Below, one piece after another: positions 11,601 through 21,369 of a DNA stretch of 64,000 bases. A program made the translations under genes and the position numbers. Below the pieces are notes generated by a model. That model saw only the letters and a list, made by a program, of their open reading frames with translations. It was not told where the DNA came from and searched no databases. Every line of letters starts with the position of its first letter. Within the stretch, counting starts at the first letter, position 1. The stretch is from Aplysia californica (Eukaryota; Mollusca; Gastropoda; Aplysiida; Aplysiidae): positions 376,990 to 440,989 of the forward strand of contig NW_004797792.1 in assembly GCF_000002075.1 (NCBI RefSeq), written 5' to 3'.

Positions 11601-14600
11601 TTATATTAGTCTACTAAACCTTATCTGTTTAATAAAACCAAGGAAAGGAATTCTGAATGTTCAAATATGTAAAAACTGAATACATTTGTTAAAAAGTGAT
11701 TTAAATCACAGATTTTTATTTTAAAAATCAAGTTGATTGAAATATAAAAAAAATCAACTGATTTAAATCAACCCAGCTTTGATTTCAATTATGGAAAAAA
11801 AAGTAAATTGAATACTGTATTATTTTACAGTGAAAGATGGGAAAGCAGACTTTTTAACATGATTATATTAGTCTACTTAACCTTATATCTGTTTTATGAA
11901 ACCAAGGAAGGGAATTCTGAATGTTGAAATATGTAAAAACTGAATAAAAATAAATTTTTTAAAAAGTGATTTAAATCACTGATTTTTATTTTAAAAATCA
12001 AGTTGATTTAAATTTTAAAAATCAACTGATTTAAATCAACCTGATTTAAATCAACCCAACCCTGCTTGATCTTGTCCTATAAATAGAGTTGTGGTATCAT
12101 TTGTGTGTTTTTTCACAGACCCAAAGAGGATGAGGCTGGATGACGACTTCGATGAAGAGGAGGAAGACTCTGACATGGACGACTTCATCGATGACGGTGA
12201 AGCGGACGCCTCGGAAATTTCGAAGGAGATCCAGAAAATGTTTGGTTATGACAGAAGCAGGTAAAGCTCTCAAAAGTTTGTGCGGAGACGGGCTGTTTTG
12301 GGGCGCTTTTTTGTTTTGTTTTTTCCCTGCCCAATTCTATCATCTGGCGCTTTTGTTTTTAGTAATAACAACAAACTGTGCAACATTTTGGATGGGACTT
12401 ATGCAGTTACGAGCGTCGTAAAAACCCATACTAAAACTAAACTAAAAAGCTTTTTGGATTTTGAAATTAGCTGTTAGTCTTTAATGTAAACACACAGGAA
12501 AATGTTTTACATATAAATAAATATGGAGACAGGCTGTTGATTTATTGATTGATTGAGTAGGTGTTTTACGGCACTATCAAGACAGGCTGTGGCAGGATTG
12601 ATTACGTCAGAAAATGTTTAAGAACCTTTGGTCTATAGAAATCAATTGAGTTGAGAAAAGAGCAGGTATATGTATAAATATTTTAATTCAAGGATAATGG
12701 GGAGAGGGGGTGTTTTCCCTGGAATACAATATGTACCAAAATATGAATGATGTAAATATGTAAACGAAAAAAAGGTCAAGTCAGTATATATGTATTTTAA
12801 TACTAGTTTGTGGTATGTTGTTGTTGTTGTTATCGATCCAGCAACAGCTGGGCTCTCACCCTTCTGTCCAATGCCTTGTAGTGATAAGTGCAGGTTTGCT
12901 GCAGTTGCTGTAATGTTCCATAGACTGTGTTGTCAATGTTAGGACTCGGAGGGAGAAGGGTAGCTCTGATGTCATTTAGGGCTGTGCAGTTGAACAGGTG
13001 ATGCTCCACAGTCTCATATGCATAGTCACACAAGGGACACATTGGGGGAAGTTCCGGGTTTATTCTGTTTAGGTGGAAGTTGAGCTGTATATGTTCTGTT
13101 CGTAGGCGGAAGATCGTGGTCTGTTTCTTTCTCTGAAGGCGGTTGATATTGTCATTCCTTTTTGTTGTGGTCATATGTTTGAAAACTGCTCTGCCTGTCT
13201 TTCCCAGAGCCCATCTGTTCATCCAATCTTGTTTGTGGTAAAAGTAAATATAATGACACTAGCTGGGCACCCTTTCAATGAAAGGAATGATTGGTGCATT
13301 AACATCAACTGAATATCATTGGTCTACTATATTTACACTCTACTGGAATGGAGCAATAAATCTTGAGAGAAAAGTGACACATGGGTTTCCAAGTTGCCAT
13401 ATATATAATAGATGCTCAGATTGATTCTCTATTCCGCTTTCGTGGTTGTACATTCCAGAATTTCAAATGTGGAATGAGTGCGCACTCATTGTGAACGGAA
13501 GCCTCACTTGTTCACAATGGCGTCTAAGAAGACGGACTTTCCCAAGATAAGATCTAAACGAAACTAATGGAAAACTGATAATCAGACTACAGTGACTTCA
13601 GACTCCTCAGTAAAGCTGTGCACCCTTTAAATGATTCTGAATCACTGTTTATTTTTTCAAATTCGAAAGTTAAGTGGTTCCGAAGTTTTAGGCGGCGAAA
13701 ATGACAGACTTTCACAAATATAATATGTATGGATAGATGTATAAATTGATTCTCAATTCCGCTTTCGTGGTTGTACACTCCATAATTTCAAAGGTGTGGA
13801 ATCTGCGCATGGCTAGTGAACAGAAGCCTCATTTGTTTACTATGGCGTCTTAGAAGACGGACTTTCCCAAGATGAGATCTTAACGAAACTAATGAAAAAC
13901 TGAAAATTAAACTACAAAGTGCCTTCAGGCTCCTCTATGAAACTGTGCACCTTTTAAATGATTCTGAACCACCGTTAATTTTGTCCAATTCGAAAGCTAA
14001 GTTGTTCGGACGTTTTAGGCTGGGAAAGTGTGAAGTTTCACAAATATAATCAGGGCTTTCAGTCTTTCGCAATTTTTTGGATTTCCGCAAATGGAAAAAT
14101 TTCCTTGAAAATTTGTGCCAAAAAAACCCAAATTATTTTTTTAAATGCGAAATACAAAATTTCCGTCATTACTAATTGTCAACAATAGCCAACTCATACC
14201 GGAAGTGCTCTTTTATTTGAAAGTGTAGACAGTGTCTTTCACTTTCACTTTCTAAAGCTCAAGAAGCACAGCACCAGCTCTGTAAACAAGAGGAAGAAAT
14301 GACGATTGTGGTTCAATAGATCTTGGACCAGCCAAGAAAAGAAAACTCCGAAGAGAGCTTGATTTTTTCATCAGACTTGTTTATTTGTAGATCTACATAT
14401 TGTTGTGGATTTAAGTTGAATATAAACTGTCTAGTTATTTAGATCAAGCTGTTATACTATTATTATAAGAATTCTACACCTTATGATGATTATGGTGCAA
14501 ACCAACACAAGCAGAAAAAAGATGAACATTAACTGTCAAGTTTTATAGATCTAGTTGTGGATGTACAGTATCGGTACAATGGAGAAAGCATGGCTTTGGA

Positions 14601-16181
14601 TTTAGAAATATATGGATTAACAAGCAGAAAATTATGTAGGCCTATGATGCAAGGTATGTCTTTTTTTCTCACTTATTTTCTTGTTAAATTTAGTATTTAG
14701 GCTTGAATAACCAGAAATGGCATACTTAGGATGTCCTGAAACCAAAAATTCTCAAACAGAAAGGGGACGCTGTCCTCCTTCAATCCCCTGCCAGGGTTCA
14801 GCCCTGGACCCGAAAATCCTCGAAAAATGACATCAGCTACTGGAAAGCACTGTATAATATATAGAGATTACAAAGGTTTTTTGCTTTGATAAGATTTTCT
14901 TTTCTTTTTATTTTCTTTTCCTTCCTTGTGGTTTTTTTACCTCTTCCTGGTCAGCTATCTTTCTTTTTTGAGTAATGCTGAGGCCAAAAGAGAAACCTGC
15001 AAATTGTGCACATCCACAAAATGGAAATGAAGCTTTCAAATGCTCTAAATGTGGCATTCTTCTCTGCCAGAAGAACTGGTCTCATAGGCCATTGCAGGAG
15101 CCAGATGCCATCTTGATCTTAATTTCTTATAATAAGTTTTAAAGATATTTTACTCCGCGTATGCATTGGTCATTTTCAGATATTGACAGGTTATCAATAT
15201 TTTTAATGACGGTTTCTGTATTGAGAGAGTTTCTTGTTATCAGCTAGGTCAATGTATTTCTCTCTTGAACTTTTGTTTCAGGAAATGAGCAACTGTTTTG
15301 TTCTGTACTGTGATAGAATATGTTTTTGTTCGGGTCTATTGATAGTGTGGCATGTGATTTGATAAAGAATTTATAACTTATCATTTTGCTTCTTTTTGCT
15401 GACGGGGTGATGAACAGTACATCATCAGACTGACTTCCAATAATAGCATTCAACACGGCTTCATGAAAAAAAAAGTGACCATGTCTTTACTCCACTGGAT
15501 ATTCCAAATGTTATGTGCTTTGATTATCATATAAATATGAGTTTTTGTTTTAGTTGAGGTTTTACGGCACTCGCAACTGCATAAGGTCATATGAGCACCA
15601 AGGGGTGGATGTAGACAGAGTAGTCCTTACAGGGAATCAGACTTACTCTGCTCACCTCTCTAGCTTCAGCAGCTCAAAGTCTGCTTCGACTCTCAAGGCA
15701 CCCCAGAAATAGCGGGTCACAAGAGTGTGACAAACATACAAAAGAAGTAGAGGAAATGACGGTAGTAAGAATAAGGAAAGAAAAAGCAGCAGTTCCCTGT
15801 TGTAGTTCAGGCAGTTATGAGCATGACATTGTTAGATCAGCCCATTAACAATTCACTGTGCACTAGAACGAGAAATGTCCCCCCTTTGGAATGGCCTAAA
15901 GACACTTCAGTCGGTGGCACCACCCCGGGCGGGTAAAATGTGGGTTTATGTTATTCTTTGAAATTTTAATTTGACTTCATTACTTTTATTTTTCTCCCAG
16001 ATTCAAGAACGAGAGAGAAGAGGACTTGTCGGACATGGAGGCAGATTTCAGCACTGTGATGAAGGAGGAGAAACGTAGCGCCAAACTGGGACGTATGGAG
16101 GATTTGGAGGACATGAGGATGGAGCAGGAGGAACTCCGGCAGAAAGCTTTGATGAAAAAACAGATGAAAAGAAAGAAATAA
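1491..16181 (+). CDS. SPTY2D1: SPT2 homolog, H3-H4 histone chaperone (5 coding exons)
   Basis: Coding exons are 1491-1550, 6290-6407, 8212-10206, 12119-12260 and 16001-16181; they total 2496 nt and encode 831 residues without a stop. All introns are GT-AG. The family binds H3-H4 in transcribed chromatin and limits histone loss behind RNA polymerase II; it acts in the nucleus and nucleolus. Seen here: a conserved N-terminus (MDFHSLMNMAS-like, then RYSLDLPAPRKE) at residues 1-35; a basic coiled-coil region near 45-80; a Ser-rich tract of about 150-310; the conserved APPPMDFKALLAMAEQKQ block near 530-550, followed by RPMTQEEKDRKER; and the C-terminal SPT2 domain from about 725 (DDDFDEEEEDSDMDDFIDD, EISKEIQKMFGYDR, then a basic end KKQMKRKK). 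Human SPTY2D1 is 685 residues; the excess is mostly the Ser-rich tract. The start ATG is chosen because MDF matches the family N-terminus. Confidence 0.95.
2326..2999. mobile_element. Fold-back element with about 90-bp terminal inverted repeats
   Basis: The left arm at about 2326-2421 (GTATACAGACCCGGTAACCG, then CACAAAAGAGT read in reverse) is nearly the reverse complement of about 2908-2999. The centre holds an AC/AG microsatellite (about 2590-2640) and TCTAGATC repeats. It contains no transposase; no target duplication was identified. Confidence 0.65.
3040..3410. repeat. Array of AAGTACGGCTAGAC palindromes
   Basis: About six tandem palindromic units in which AAGTACGGCTAGACTG is followed by its reverse complement CAGTCTAGCCGTACTT. 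Another single unit sits at 2138-2172. The array is interrupted by non-palindromic sequence at about 3150-3330. The arms are nearly perfect, so single strands would form strong hairpins. Confidence 0.8.
4320..4450. repeat. Dispersed repeat, copy 1 of a direct pair
   Basis: Matches about 5915-6055, sharing TTTTCTACTAAATATTGATG and GATTGTT..TAA.CGAG. Both copies lie in SPTY2D1 intron 1, on either side of the Merlin-type transposase relic. Confidence 0.6.
4480..4745. repeat. Dispersed repeat, related to 60300-60600 in inverse orientation
   Basis: Shares a long diverged match with the reverse complement of about 60300-60600, including GTGTGATCTGCAGCAAA, CAGTGCATCTGTGTG and AGTGAAAGTAAAAATTTACC. 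A third, partial relative is at about 3960-4190. Its class is unknown. Confidence 0.6.
4756..5260 (-). pseudogene. Merlin/IS1595-type transposase 3' relic
   Basis: On the - strand a first frame reads QRYILPGSVIYSDSWKAYHG then LAELGYTHH. A one-base shift then leads into INHSESFVDFEDSSIHTQNV, EPLWRDIKEWV and a 3' end near 4756. The spacing of D..W.AY..L...GY.H, NHS..FVD and HTQ.VE..W matches the DDE domain of IS1595/ISXO2-like transposases, whose eukaryotic form is Merlin. Only the C-terminal catalytic part is present, and it is broken by at least one frameshift. It is a plain DNA transposon relic inside SPTY2D1 intron 1. Confidence 0.7.
5387..5835. repeat. Inverted repeat pair
   Basis: About 5387-5432 and the reverse complement of about 5779-5835 share AAACTTGA.CTCTATTTCTCC and GTTTCCGTT. 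They may be the ends of a small fold-back element. No coding capacity was seen. Confidence 0.45.
5915..6055. repeat. Dispersed repeat, copy 2 of a direct pair
   Basis: The partner of about 4320-4450, about 80 percent similar by eye. Confidence 0.6.
6290..6407 (+). CDS. SPTY2D1: SPTY2D1 coding exon 2
   Basis: Residues 21-60. The acceptor is TTATTCCAG and the donor is G|GTGGGT. It carries the conserved RYSLDLPAP motif and a Lys/Glu-rich helix. Confidence 0.9.
6408..7412. other. SPTY2D1 intron 2, 5' part, nothing recognised
   Basis: AT-rich DNA without a recognisable gene or clear repeat boundary. Confidence 0.4.
7413..7760 (+). mobile_element. tRNA-derived SINE, family D
   Basis: The head reads like a tRNA promoter: a box-A-like GTGACCTAAGAGGTTCG at about 7428 and a box-B-like GGATCGAAACC about 45 bp on. 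A central domain (GTGCAAGTTG, GTTAAAGATCCCTTGGTGGT) is shared with family C below, but the 3' end differs. It lies in SPTY2D1 intron 2 in the sense direction. Confidence 0.7.
7946..8121 (+). mobile_element. SINE family A, reference copy (subfamily A2)
   Basis: This is the type copy of a roughly 180-bp element with many copies in the window. The 5' end is GTGGGTGGTTGGCGGGTGCT-like. It continues through a pyrimidine-rich body (CTTCTTCTTTCCTATCAAAC) and a small hairpin (GTTAC..GTAAC), then a 3' stem-loop GGCACTT...AAGTGCC, and most copies end in an (ACTAAA)n-like tail. No tRNA, 7SL or 5S head is evident to me. All frames are open in various copies, so the hydrophobic reading frames are not genes. 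It lies in SPTY2D1 intron 2 in the sense direction. Confidence 0.85.
8212..10206 (+). CDS. SPTY2D1: SPTY2D1 coding exon 3 (large, Ser-rich)
   Basis: Residues 60-725. The acceptor is TGTCCTCAG and the donor is G|GTGAGT. It holds the Ser-rich tract with repeated (D/N)HKSSSS units encoded largely by TCA/TCG codons, then acidic and basic low-complexity regions and the PPPMDFKALLAMAEQ block. Confidence 0.95.
10309..10473 (+). mobile_element. SINE family A, 5'-truncated
   Basis: Starts at GTGCTCTGGTG and ends ACTAAAACTAA. It lies in SPTY2D1 intron 3, just after exon 3. The 3' stem is damaged. Confidence 0.8.
10612..10882 (+). mobile_element. SINE family A (subfamily A1) with nested fold-back
   Basis: A full-length copy with tail ACTAAAACTAAACTAAAC. 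An 82-bp inverted-repeat insertion interrupts the 3' stem-loop. SPTY2D1 intron 3. Confidence 0.85.
10745..10826. mobile_element. 82-bp nested fold-back MITE
   Basis: Its ends are inverted: CAGTATTGCATACAG near the left and CTGTATGCAATACTG near the right. ATAT lies on both sides (10741-10744 and 10827-10830), where other family A copies have a single ATAT in CTCATATGACC, so ATAT may be the target duplication. Confidence 0.7.
10906..12064. mobile_element. hAT-type non-autonomous element with internal tandem amplification
   Basis: The ends are CAGGGTTGG and CCAACCCTG. The flanks are the exact 8-bp direct repeat CTTGATCT (10898-10905 and 12065-12072); both features are typical of hAT elements. 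Inside, three tandem units of about 260-280 bp (starting near 11263, 11541 and 11802) each carry GATTTAAATC palindromes and GTAAATTGAATRCTGTATT. A G17 tract lies at about 11138. There is no transposase. It fills most of SPTY2D1 intron 3 and ends 54 bp before exon 4. Confidence 0.88.
12119..12260 (+). CDS. SPTY2D1: SPTY2D1 coding exon 4, SPT2 domain
   Basis: Residues 725-772. It encodes an acidic stretch followed by EISKEIQKMFGYDRSR, the first part of the histone-binding SPT2 domain. The acceptor is TTTTTTCACAG and the donor GTAAAG. The hAT MITE target duplication ends only 46 bp upstream. Confidence 0.93.
12390..12448 (+). mobile_element. SINE family A, 3' fragment
   Basis: Retains ACTTATGCAGTTACGAGCGT and the ACTAAAACTAAACTAAA tail. 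SPTY2D1 intron 4. Confidence 0.7.
12830..13222 (-). pseudogene. LINE ORF2 C-terminal fragment
   Basis: An open frame of 130 codons with NRLQRKKQTTIFRLRTEHIQ, LNFHLNRINPELPPMCPLCD and a CPLC...ETVEHHLFNC zinc-knuckle-like motif. This is the typical end of jockey/CR1-like LINE polyproteins after the reverse transcriptase. It is 5'-truncated, as LINE insertions usually are, and antisense to SPTY2D1. Confidence 0.8.
13402..13716. repeat. Dispersed repeat R13, copy 1 (tandem pair)
   Basis: About 315 bp, ending TTTCACAAATATAAT. It carries ATTGTGAAC...GTTCACAAT (a 9-bp stem) followed by GGCGTCTAAGAAGACGGACT. It is directly followed by copy 2. Unclassified. Confidence 0.75.
13717..14051. repeat. Dispersed repeat R13, copy 2
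   Basis: A head-to-tail copy of the preceding repeat, diverged at many sites, with the same TTTCACAAATATAAT end. Confidence 0.75.
14052..14970. other. SPTY2D1 intron 4, no gene recognised
   Basis: AT-rich DNA starting CAGGGCTTTCAG. A GTTCAGCCCTGG lies near 14790, but no target duplication was found, so an element is not claimed. Confidence 0.3.
14975..15142 (+). pseudogene. Possible piggyBac-like C-terminal Cys-motif fragment
   Basis: A 55-codon frame, MLRPKEKPANCAHPQNGNEA then FKCSKCGILLCQ. The C..CxxCxxxxC spacing resembles the zinc-binding tail of piggyBac-type transposases. It is too short to be sure. Confidence 0.25.
15553..15944 (-). mobile_element. SINE family B (about 390 bp)
   Basis: Shares the last ~55 bp (stem-loop and tail) and a short hairpin region with family A. 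It has an extra block (GTCTGCTTCGACTCTC as read on +) and a different head ending in GCCATTCC..AAGGGG. It is antisense to SPTY2D1 and ends about 56 bp before exon 5. Confidence 0.85.
16001..16181 (+). CDS. SPTY2D1: SPTY2D1 coding exon 5 with stop
   Basis: Residues 772-831: FKNEREEDLSDMEADF, then EDLEDMRMEQEELRQKA and a Lys-rich end, matching the end of the vertebrate protein. The stop is TAA at 16179-16181. The first canonical AATAAA I find downstream is at about 19730, so the 3' UTR may be long; this is not proven. Confidence 0.93.
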
Positions 16182-16849
16182 TTTTCAAAAATTTCGCCAG
16201 TTTTTATAAACAGTACATATTGCGTACGGCTTTGATGTTTGAGGGCAGTTGAATGAAACTGTAGAGATCTGAACAGATGTCCCTGCTGGAGATACAGACT
16301 GAGGAATGCCTGTTCTGTTGTGGAAATTGTTGCCAAAAGTCTTGCCTTTGGTTTACTTTTATTGTTTCCGGATTTGTCGATGTGGATTTGTGGACATCGT
16401 CCAGTAGCACGTAGAGCTCTTCCCGGATCAAGATGGCGATCGGATACTTATGACTCGGTTAATGGATGGGCTTTTGTGGTTGTGTATCCCCCCCATTGAT
16501 GACTTTGAACAAATAAGGAGACAGGAACTTGTTTCGCAACAAATTTATAACAAAGGGACAAGACTGGAGAATATGTCCTGAGTGGCTCGGTTCATGATTT
16601 GTCTTGGCCTTTTGGTTTTTACAGACTGGTAGCACAGCTGTGTAGATTGTGCTGGATGGCTCAGCCGTTCCTGTGCCTATAATTTGATTATGATAATCAT
16701 AGAATGATTGGGAAAAGGCTTGGAATGTGATAATATAAGATAACGATTAATTAATCTCCACAAAGAGAAATTTGTTGCAGCACGGTAAATGCATACACTA
16801 CACACTTGTGAACATACACTCACACACACACAAACACACACGGTCTTTC
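16182..16849 (+). other. Probable SPTY2D1 3' UTR start
   Basis: Non-coding sequence after the SPTY2D1 stop with no recognisable repeat. No AATAAA was seen here. Confidence 0.4.
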
Positions 16850-16860
16850 TCTCTCCCCCT

Positions 16861-16903
<43 letters not shown>

Positions 16904-16930
16904 CTCTTTTCTCTCTCTCTCTTTTTCTCT

Positions 16931-17005
<75 letters not shown>

Positions 17006-17023
17006 TCTCTCTCCCTCTCTCTC

Positions 17024-17059
<36 letters not shown>

Positions 17060-17087
17060 CCTCCCTCTCCCTCTCTCTCTCTCTCAC
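16850..17087. repeat. Long CT microsatellite
   Basis: About 240 bp of (CT)n with CCCT and TTTTCT interruptions, flanked by AC-rich tracts at 16815-16840 and 17086-17105. It produces spurious long frames on both strands. Confidence 0.95.
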
Positions 17088-17105
17088 ACACACTCATACA
17101 CACAC

Positions 17106-18164
17106 TTGCACTCACAGATACATGCGCATGAATAATCACTGGATGACATACAAAATAATGTTATGATGTCATGCAGGCGGGCTCTTGTGAAGATTAGAGA
17201 TGTGAAACATTTTACCATAATATGTGATAATTTAGAAAAACCCAACTTTTATTCTATGCATGCCTGCATGTCTACCGTAACCATATTACGTTGACCGACT
17301 TGAACATGATGAAGTTTACCACCCCTAAAAAAAGTGATTACTGTATTCAAGAAGAACTTGTCACTGTTGTCGTAACCAGATTACGTTGAACGACGTGACG
17401 TGTACTAACATGATGTGTACTACTAGCCTTTTAAAAAAGTGATCGTTGTATTCCGAAAGATATATTGTCGCTGCTTCTGTGATGGTGGGGCTGATGTTGT
17501 TTAGACTGGAGAGATCGAGGAGTCAGTTGTAACTCTCCCAGTGTCAAAGGCTGATTAAATCAGCCGTAAGTTTAGTTCTGTGGTGTTGTGGCCAATTTAA
17601 TCAGCTGTAATTTATGCCACTTTTTCGTTCCGGCTATCCCATTTATTGATATCGCCAAACACTTCTTCAACTCCTTCACAAAGGGGCTCTATTCCTTATT
17701 TACATTTTACTTTCTGAATTTGTTGTCACTGATCCAGCAGTCTTTCTGAACATGTATAGGTTTATGACCTTTACTTGCTTGGGTTTGCCTGCCCTGAGGC
17801 TTATTCGGAAATATTCCCAACACAATATGGTGAAATCACATAAATTTCCCCCAACACCACAGGCTATTATGTTATCGACATTGGGAGGTTTTTAAGTTAC
17901 TTTGGGTTCTTTTATCAACTGGCTAAGTTTTGATTCTGTTGTATGGTTGTGCTCAAGACACATGTTTGCCTCACTAGCACTCTGTGAATTTTTTCTTTCT
18001 TACAGAATTGTCTTTTCTGAGAGAGCATGCTGCTAGTCATTAATGGCTTGGTGCTTTGTTGGTCGAAGTCGTTGGTCATTCATGTTTGATCGCAGATTCG
18101 TCCACTTGTGTTGTCTTAGACTTTTGTGGGGGGGGGGGGGAGGGGGGGGTTGTTTTTGTTTATT
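17106..18164. other. Intergenic or 3' UTR, nothing recognised
   Basis: Unique-looking DNA. Two short similar passages (ACCATATTACGTTGACCGAC near 17280 and ACCAGATTACGTTGAACGAC near 17376) suggest a small local duplication. Confidence 0.35.
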
Positions 18165-18640
18165 TGTAAGTGTTTTACGGTACTCGCAACTGCATAAGGT
18201 CATATGAGCGCACGGGACACGTTTCACATTTTCAGTTTGGTAGGAGATTTTGAATTTTGCAGCTGAAGCCTGTTCTTATCGATTTTAGGACCACCAATGG
18301 ATATCTGTAACATGTGCAACTTGCACGGGAAGCCTCTGATATTTTTTTGCCCGTATCCAAGAAGGCTAGGTGTTAAATCTTACCTACCATAAGATCAGGG
18401 GCGTGGCTGAAAGACAGCAGTAAGAAGGAGCTAAGGGAGTAGTAGTACAAAGGCTGCAGAAAGAGTCAGGAGACCAGAGAGGGGGGGGCAGGAAATGGAG
18501 ACGAAGCAGATGTTACAACGTGGTTAGAGAGTAGAGGATAGAGAAAAATGTTCCATCGCTGTCAGGTTTAGAACCTGGGACCTACTGAATGAGGGACGAA
18601 CGTTGTAACCTCTAGTCCACGGCTCCCCTCTGTCTCAGAT
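18165..18640 (-). mobile_element. SINE family C, full length with tRNA-like head
   Basis: On the - strand the head has GTGGACTAGAGGTTACAACG (box A-like) and GGTTCTAAACCT (box B-like). It continues through a variable middle and the GCAAGTTGCACATG / ATCCATTGGTGGTCCTAAAA central domain, and ends in the same GCGCTCATATGACCTTATGC tail as families A and B. A G-rich homopolymer lies next to the tail (18127-18147). Confidence 0.75.
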
Positions 18641-19029
18641 AAAAAGGCTGTCGTTCTTTAACTATGACACTGGCACAGGTCTTTTTTTTATAGCGGGTGG
18701 ATGGAGGACTCGGCTGATAGGCTCAACATTTTTCTTCCCTCTGTTGTTTTATGTCTGTCTGTCTCTTTCACTGCACTTATGACGGTTATTGTGTCGCTTT
18801 AGTTCTCTTTGTTCAAACTTTACTTTTATTTTTATCTGCCGCTTATACCCTTTTGGGTGTCGCGGGAAGAAAGAGACGTCTCTCCGCCACCAGCTGGAGA
18901 GCTTGGGTCAGGGGGATGCTATGAGTTGTTTGTGTTTCCCTGACTCCATCTATCCTGGTCTTTGTCGGTCGTCGTCTAGCCTTGTTGCCATTGAATTTTA
19001 TTTTAACAAAACCTGTTTTCTTCTTTTAT

Positions 19030-19192
19030 TACCCATGAGTGGTTTGCTCCTCCTTTCCTTTCAAACATCTATCATCATTATCTCTCCTCCTTTGTATGTT
19101 ACTCTGTCTCTTGTAACGCCTATTGATCTTTGGCATCACTTGTAAGACCTTATTGTGTTGGAATTGCCGTAAAGCTCTTACAAAAACTAAAA
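19030..19192 (+). mobile_element. SINE family A, diverged
   Basis: Body AAACATCTATCATCATTATC, hairpin GTTAC..GTAAC, 3' end CCGTAAAGCTCTTACAAAAA. Confidence 0.75.
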
Positions 19193-19729
19193 TCTTGTCC
19201 AGCTAGTATTAAATGTTGGGGTATGATTCCCCCTGTCAAGCAGCAGATATTTTGTGTTCCGTTCTGAAAGACGTCAGGTTCCTACTCAGGTCGTTGGTTA
19301 TGCCCATTACGGTTCCAGATGACACCCCTTCTGGAGTATTTCATTTTTCATTTTCGTTTGTCTCTCAAACCTTATGTTTTCATCCGCATATATTGATGAT
19401 ATTTTTGGTCATTTTTATGTCACAATGAAGCGGTCTGATTATATATATATGCGCAATGGAGTGAGTGCCCAGCAAATCAAGTCAGCTTTGTCTGGGTATG
19501 AAAGGTACTGTTTCGAGGAGAGCAGTTTGATAAAATCTTTGTTGAGGGTTGATTTTGAAGCTGAAAGACTTTTTAAAAGTGAGAGATACTCTCAGAATCT
19601 GTCTGTCTGTCACCTGGCGCCGTGTGTTAAAAGTTGTAGCATACCAGAACCTAGTGATGGCAGAATGAGGCTGGAAAGAACATTTGTCATTCATTATTTT
19701 TGCCATTTCACAGCCTTGAGGTGTTGAAA

Positions 19730-19735
19730 AATAAA
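19730..19735 (+). terminator. First AATAAA downstream of SPTY2D1
   Basis: The first canonical hexamer I find after the stop, about 3.5 kb downstream. Whether the transcript reaches it is unknown. Confidence 0.2.
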
Positions 19736-19906
19736 TACAGTTTGTGCCTTGCCGTCTGCAGCCAACTCTTTTTTTTTGGTTTTTTGTTGTACTCCCTCTG
19801 TTCCGGGGTGTTTTTGTTTTGCTCTGTGTTTGTAGACAGTTATAGTAATTAGTAGGAGTTGGATTCCCTGCCAACTGTTTCTTGTTTGTTTTCACTCCTC
19901 AGTGTG

Positions 19907-20032
19907 GTCGGTTGGTGGATGCTCTGTCTGGTATTTGCTACTCTATAGTGACACCTCTAATCTACAGCACTTGTTGGAATTATTTGCTTTGCGATTGCTG
20001 TAAAACTCTTAACTACTAAAACAAACTAAAAC
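19907..20032 (+). mobile_element. SINE family A, internally deleted
   Basis: Starts GGTTGGTGGATGCTCTG, lacks much of the pyrimidine-rich body, and ends ACTACTAAAACAAACTAAAA. Confidence 0.7.
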
Positions 20033-21036
20033 AGTCCTCAGTGTGATGTTTTTATTGATTAAGATTTGTAAATGTATGACTGTCTGCCTGGTGCTTTTTG
20101 GTGCTCCAGTTTTGGTTTGTTTGTTGTGTTTTTGAGGGGGGGGGGGGTTCTTTGGTGTTGATTCGTGGTGTCTAGAACATTTTGATGTTGTGTTACGTTT
20201 CTCTTGTGAGTGTTTGAACATTTGTTTCCTCTCAGAATGAATAATAAGCTTTGGTTGGATAATTTTGACTTGAGGGTCAAGTTGTCCATGTGGATAGGGT
20301 ATAAATAGTATAATATTGAAAGGATAATTGGACCTTTCTGTGAACTTCAGAAAAAGTAGGTCTCTGACTAAATAAACGATGTAAAAAAAGCAGACAGCAG
20401 TGTGTGATAAACCAAAGGTAAAATTGGTACAAGTGAAACAAACACAGTGCAGCAATGGCTTTTTTAATGTCTTGTAGTAGGAATATGCGCTTTTTCCCCC
20501 CAGTTGTTGAATGTTTTCTCACATCAGCACTAGTTATCTCCTTCGGGCTATTTTGTATATATATATAGCACTCTCAGGTCCCATATTTTGTCTTAGCTTG
20601 TGTTATTCATCAAAACAGCCATAACACAGGTGGGAAAGTTGTGTGTGGTTTTCCGCAGAAAGTAGTACACCCCGCTTTTTTTGTTCTGCGTGTTGGACCC
20701 AGAAATTTTCCTGTCAGGAAACCATTTTGTGTCTAGTTTCCCCTTCACTTGATTGTGACTGTGAAGACTGCCCTTTTTCTTTTTGTTTTGTTTTTTTGCT
20801 TTTTTTTTGGTTTTAAATTACTTATATAATCGTTATGGATGAGAATACTTGTAATTTATTATTTCTCTATGAACAACATGTAATTATTCATTTTGTTTTC
20901 TTGGTGTTTGTGGATGTCAAAAATGTTCTCAGAGTCAGTTTTTCCAGGTAAAGGAATCTATTATCTAGTCAAATGAAATGGTCAATAGCTGTGTACTGTG
21001 TACATGAGGATTATTTGTGGCTTGTTAAGTCCCTGT
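20033..21036. other. Intergenic, nothing recognised
   Basis: AT-rich, with a G10 tract near 20137. No credible coding frame. Confidence 0.35.
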
Positions 21037-21208
21037 GTGGGTAGTTGATGTGTACTCTGGTGTGATTTGTTCTTCTTTCTTATCAAACATCCATTGTCAT
21101 TATAATCTCTCTTCCTTCTTTGCCCTGTATACCACTCTGTAGCATCACCTCTAATCTTCAGCTCTCATGTGACCTATTTTGTGTTGCCAGTGGTGTAAAA
21201 ACTCCTAC
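21037..21208 (+). mobile_element. SINE family A, diverged
   Basis: ACTCTGGTGTGATTTGTTCT, then ATCACCTCTAATCTTCAGC. The stem-loop is degenerate. Confidence 0.7.
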
Positions 21209-21369
21209 CAATATTCAAATTCACAGGTCTTGTGTTGCTGATGTGCATCTCTTTACTCACATCTCAAAACAGAAAACTAGAGCAACATTCAAAATTCTTG
21301 TTCCACAGAAGATTGAGTGGTGAAGAATTAATTTTTTTATAGTGATACTGCTTGCACTCAAATAGACTT

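Noticed and set aside
14052-14800. Possible hAT-like element with CAGGGCT ends
   Set aside because: The ends match only over a few bases and the flanks show no 8-bp duplication.
16677-17166. Several frames of more than 110 codons over 16677-17166
   Set aside because: They come from the CT microsatellite and are open on both strands.
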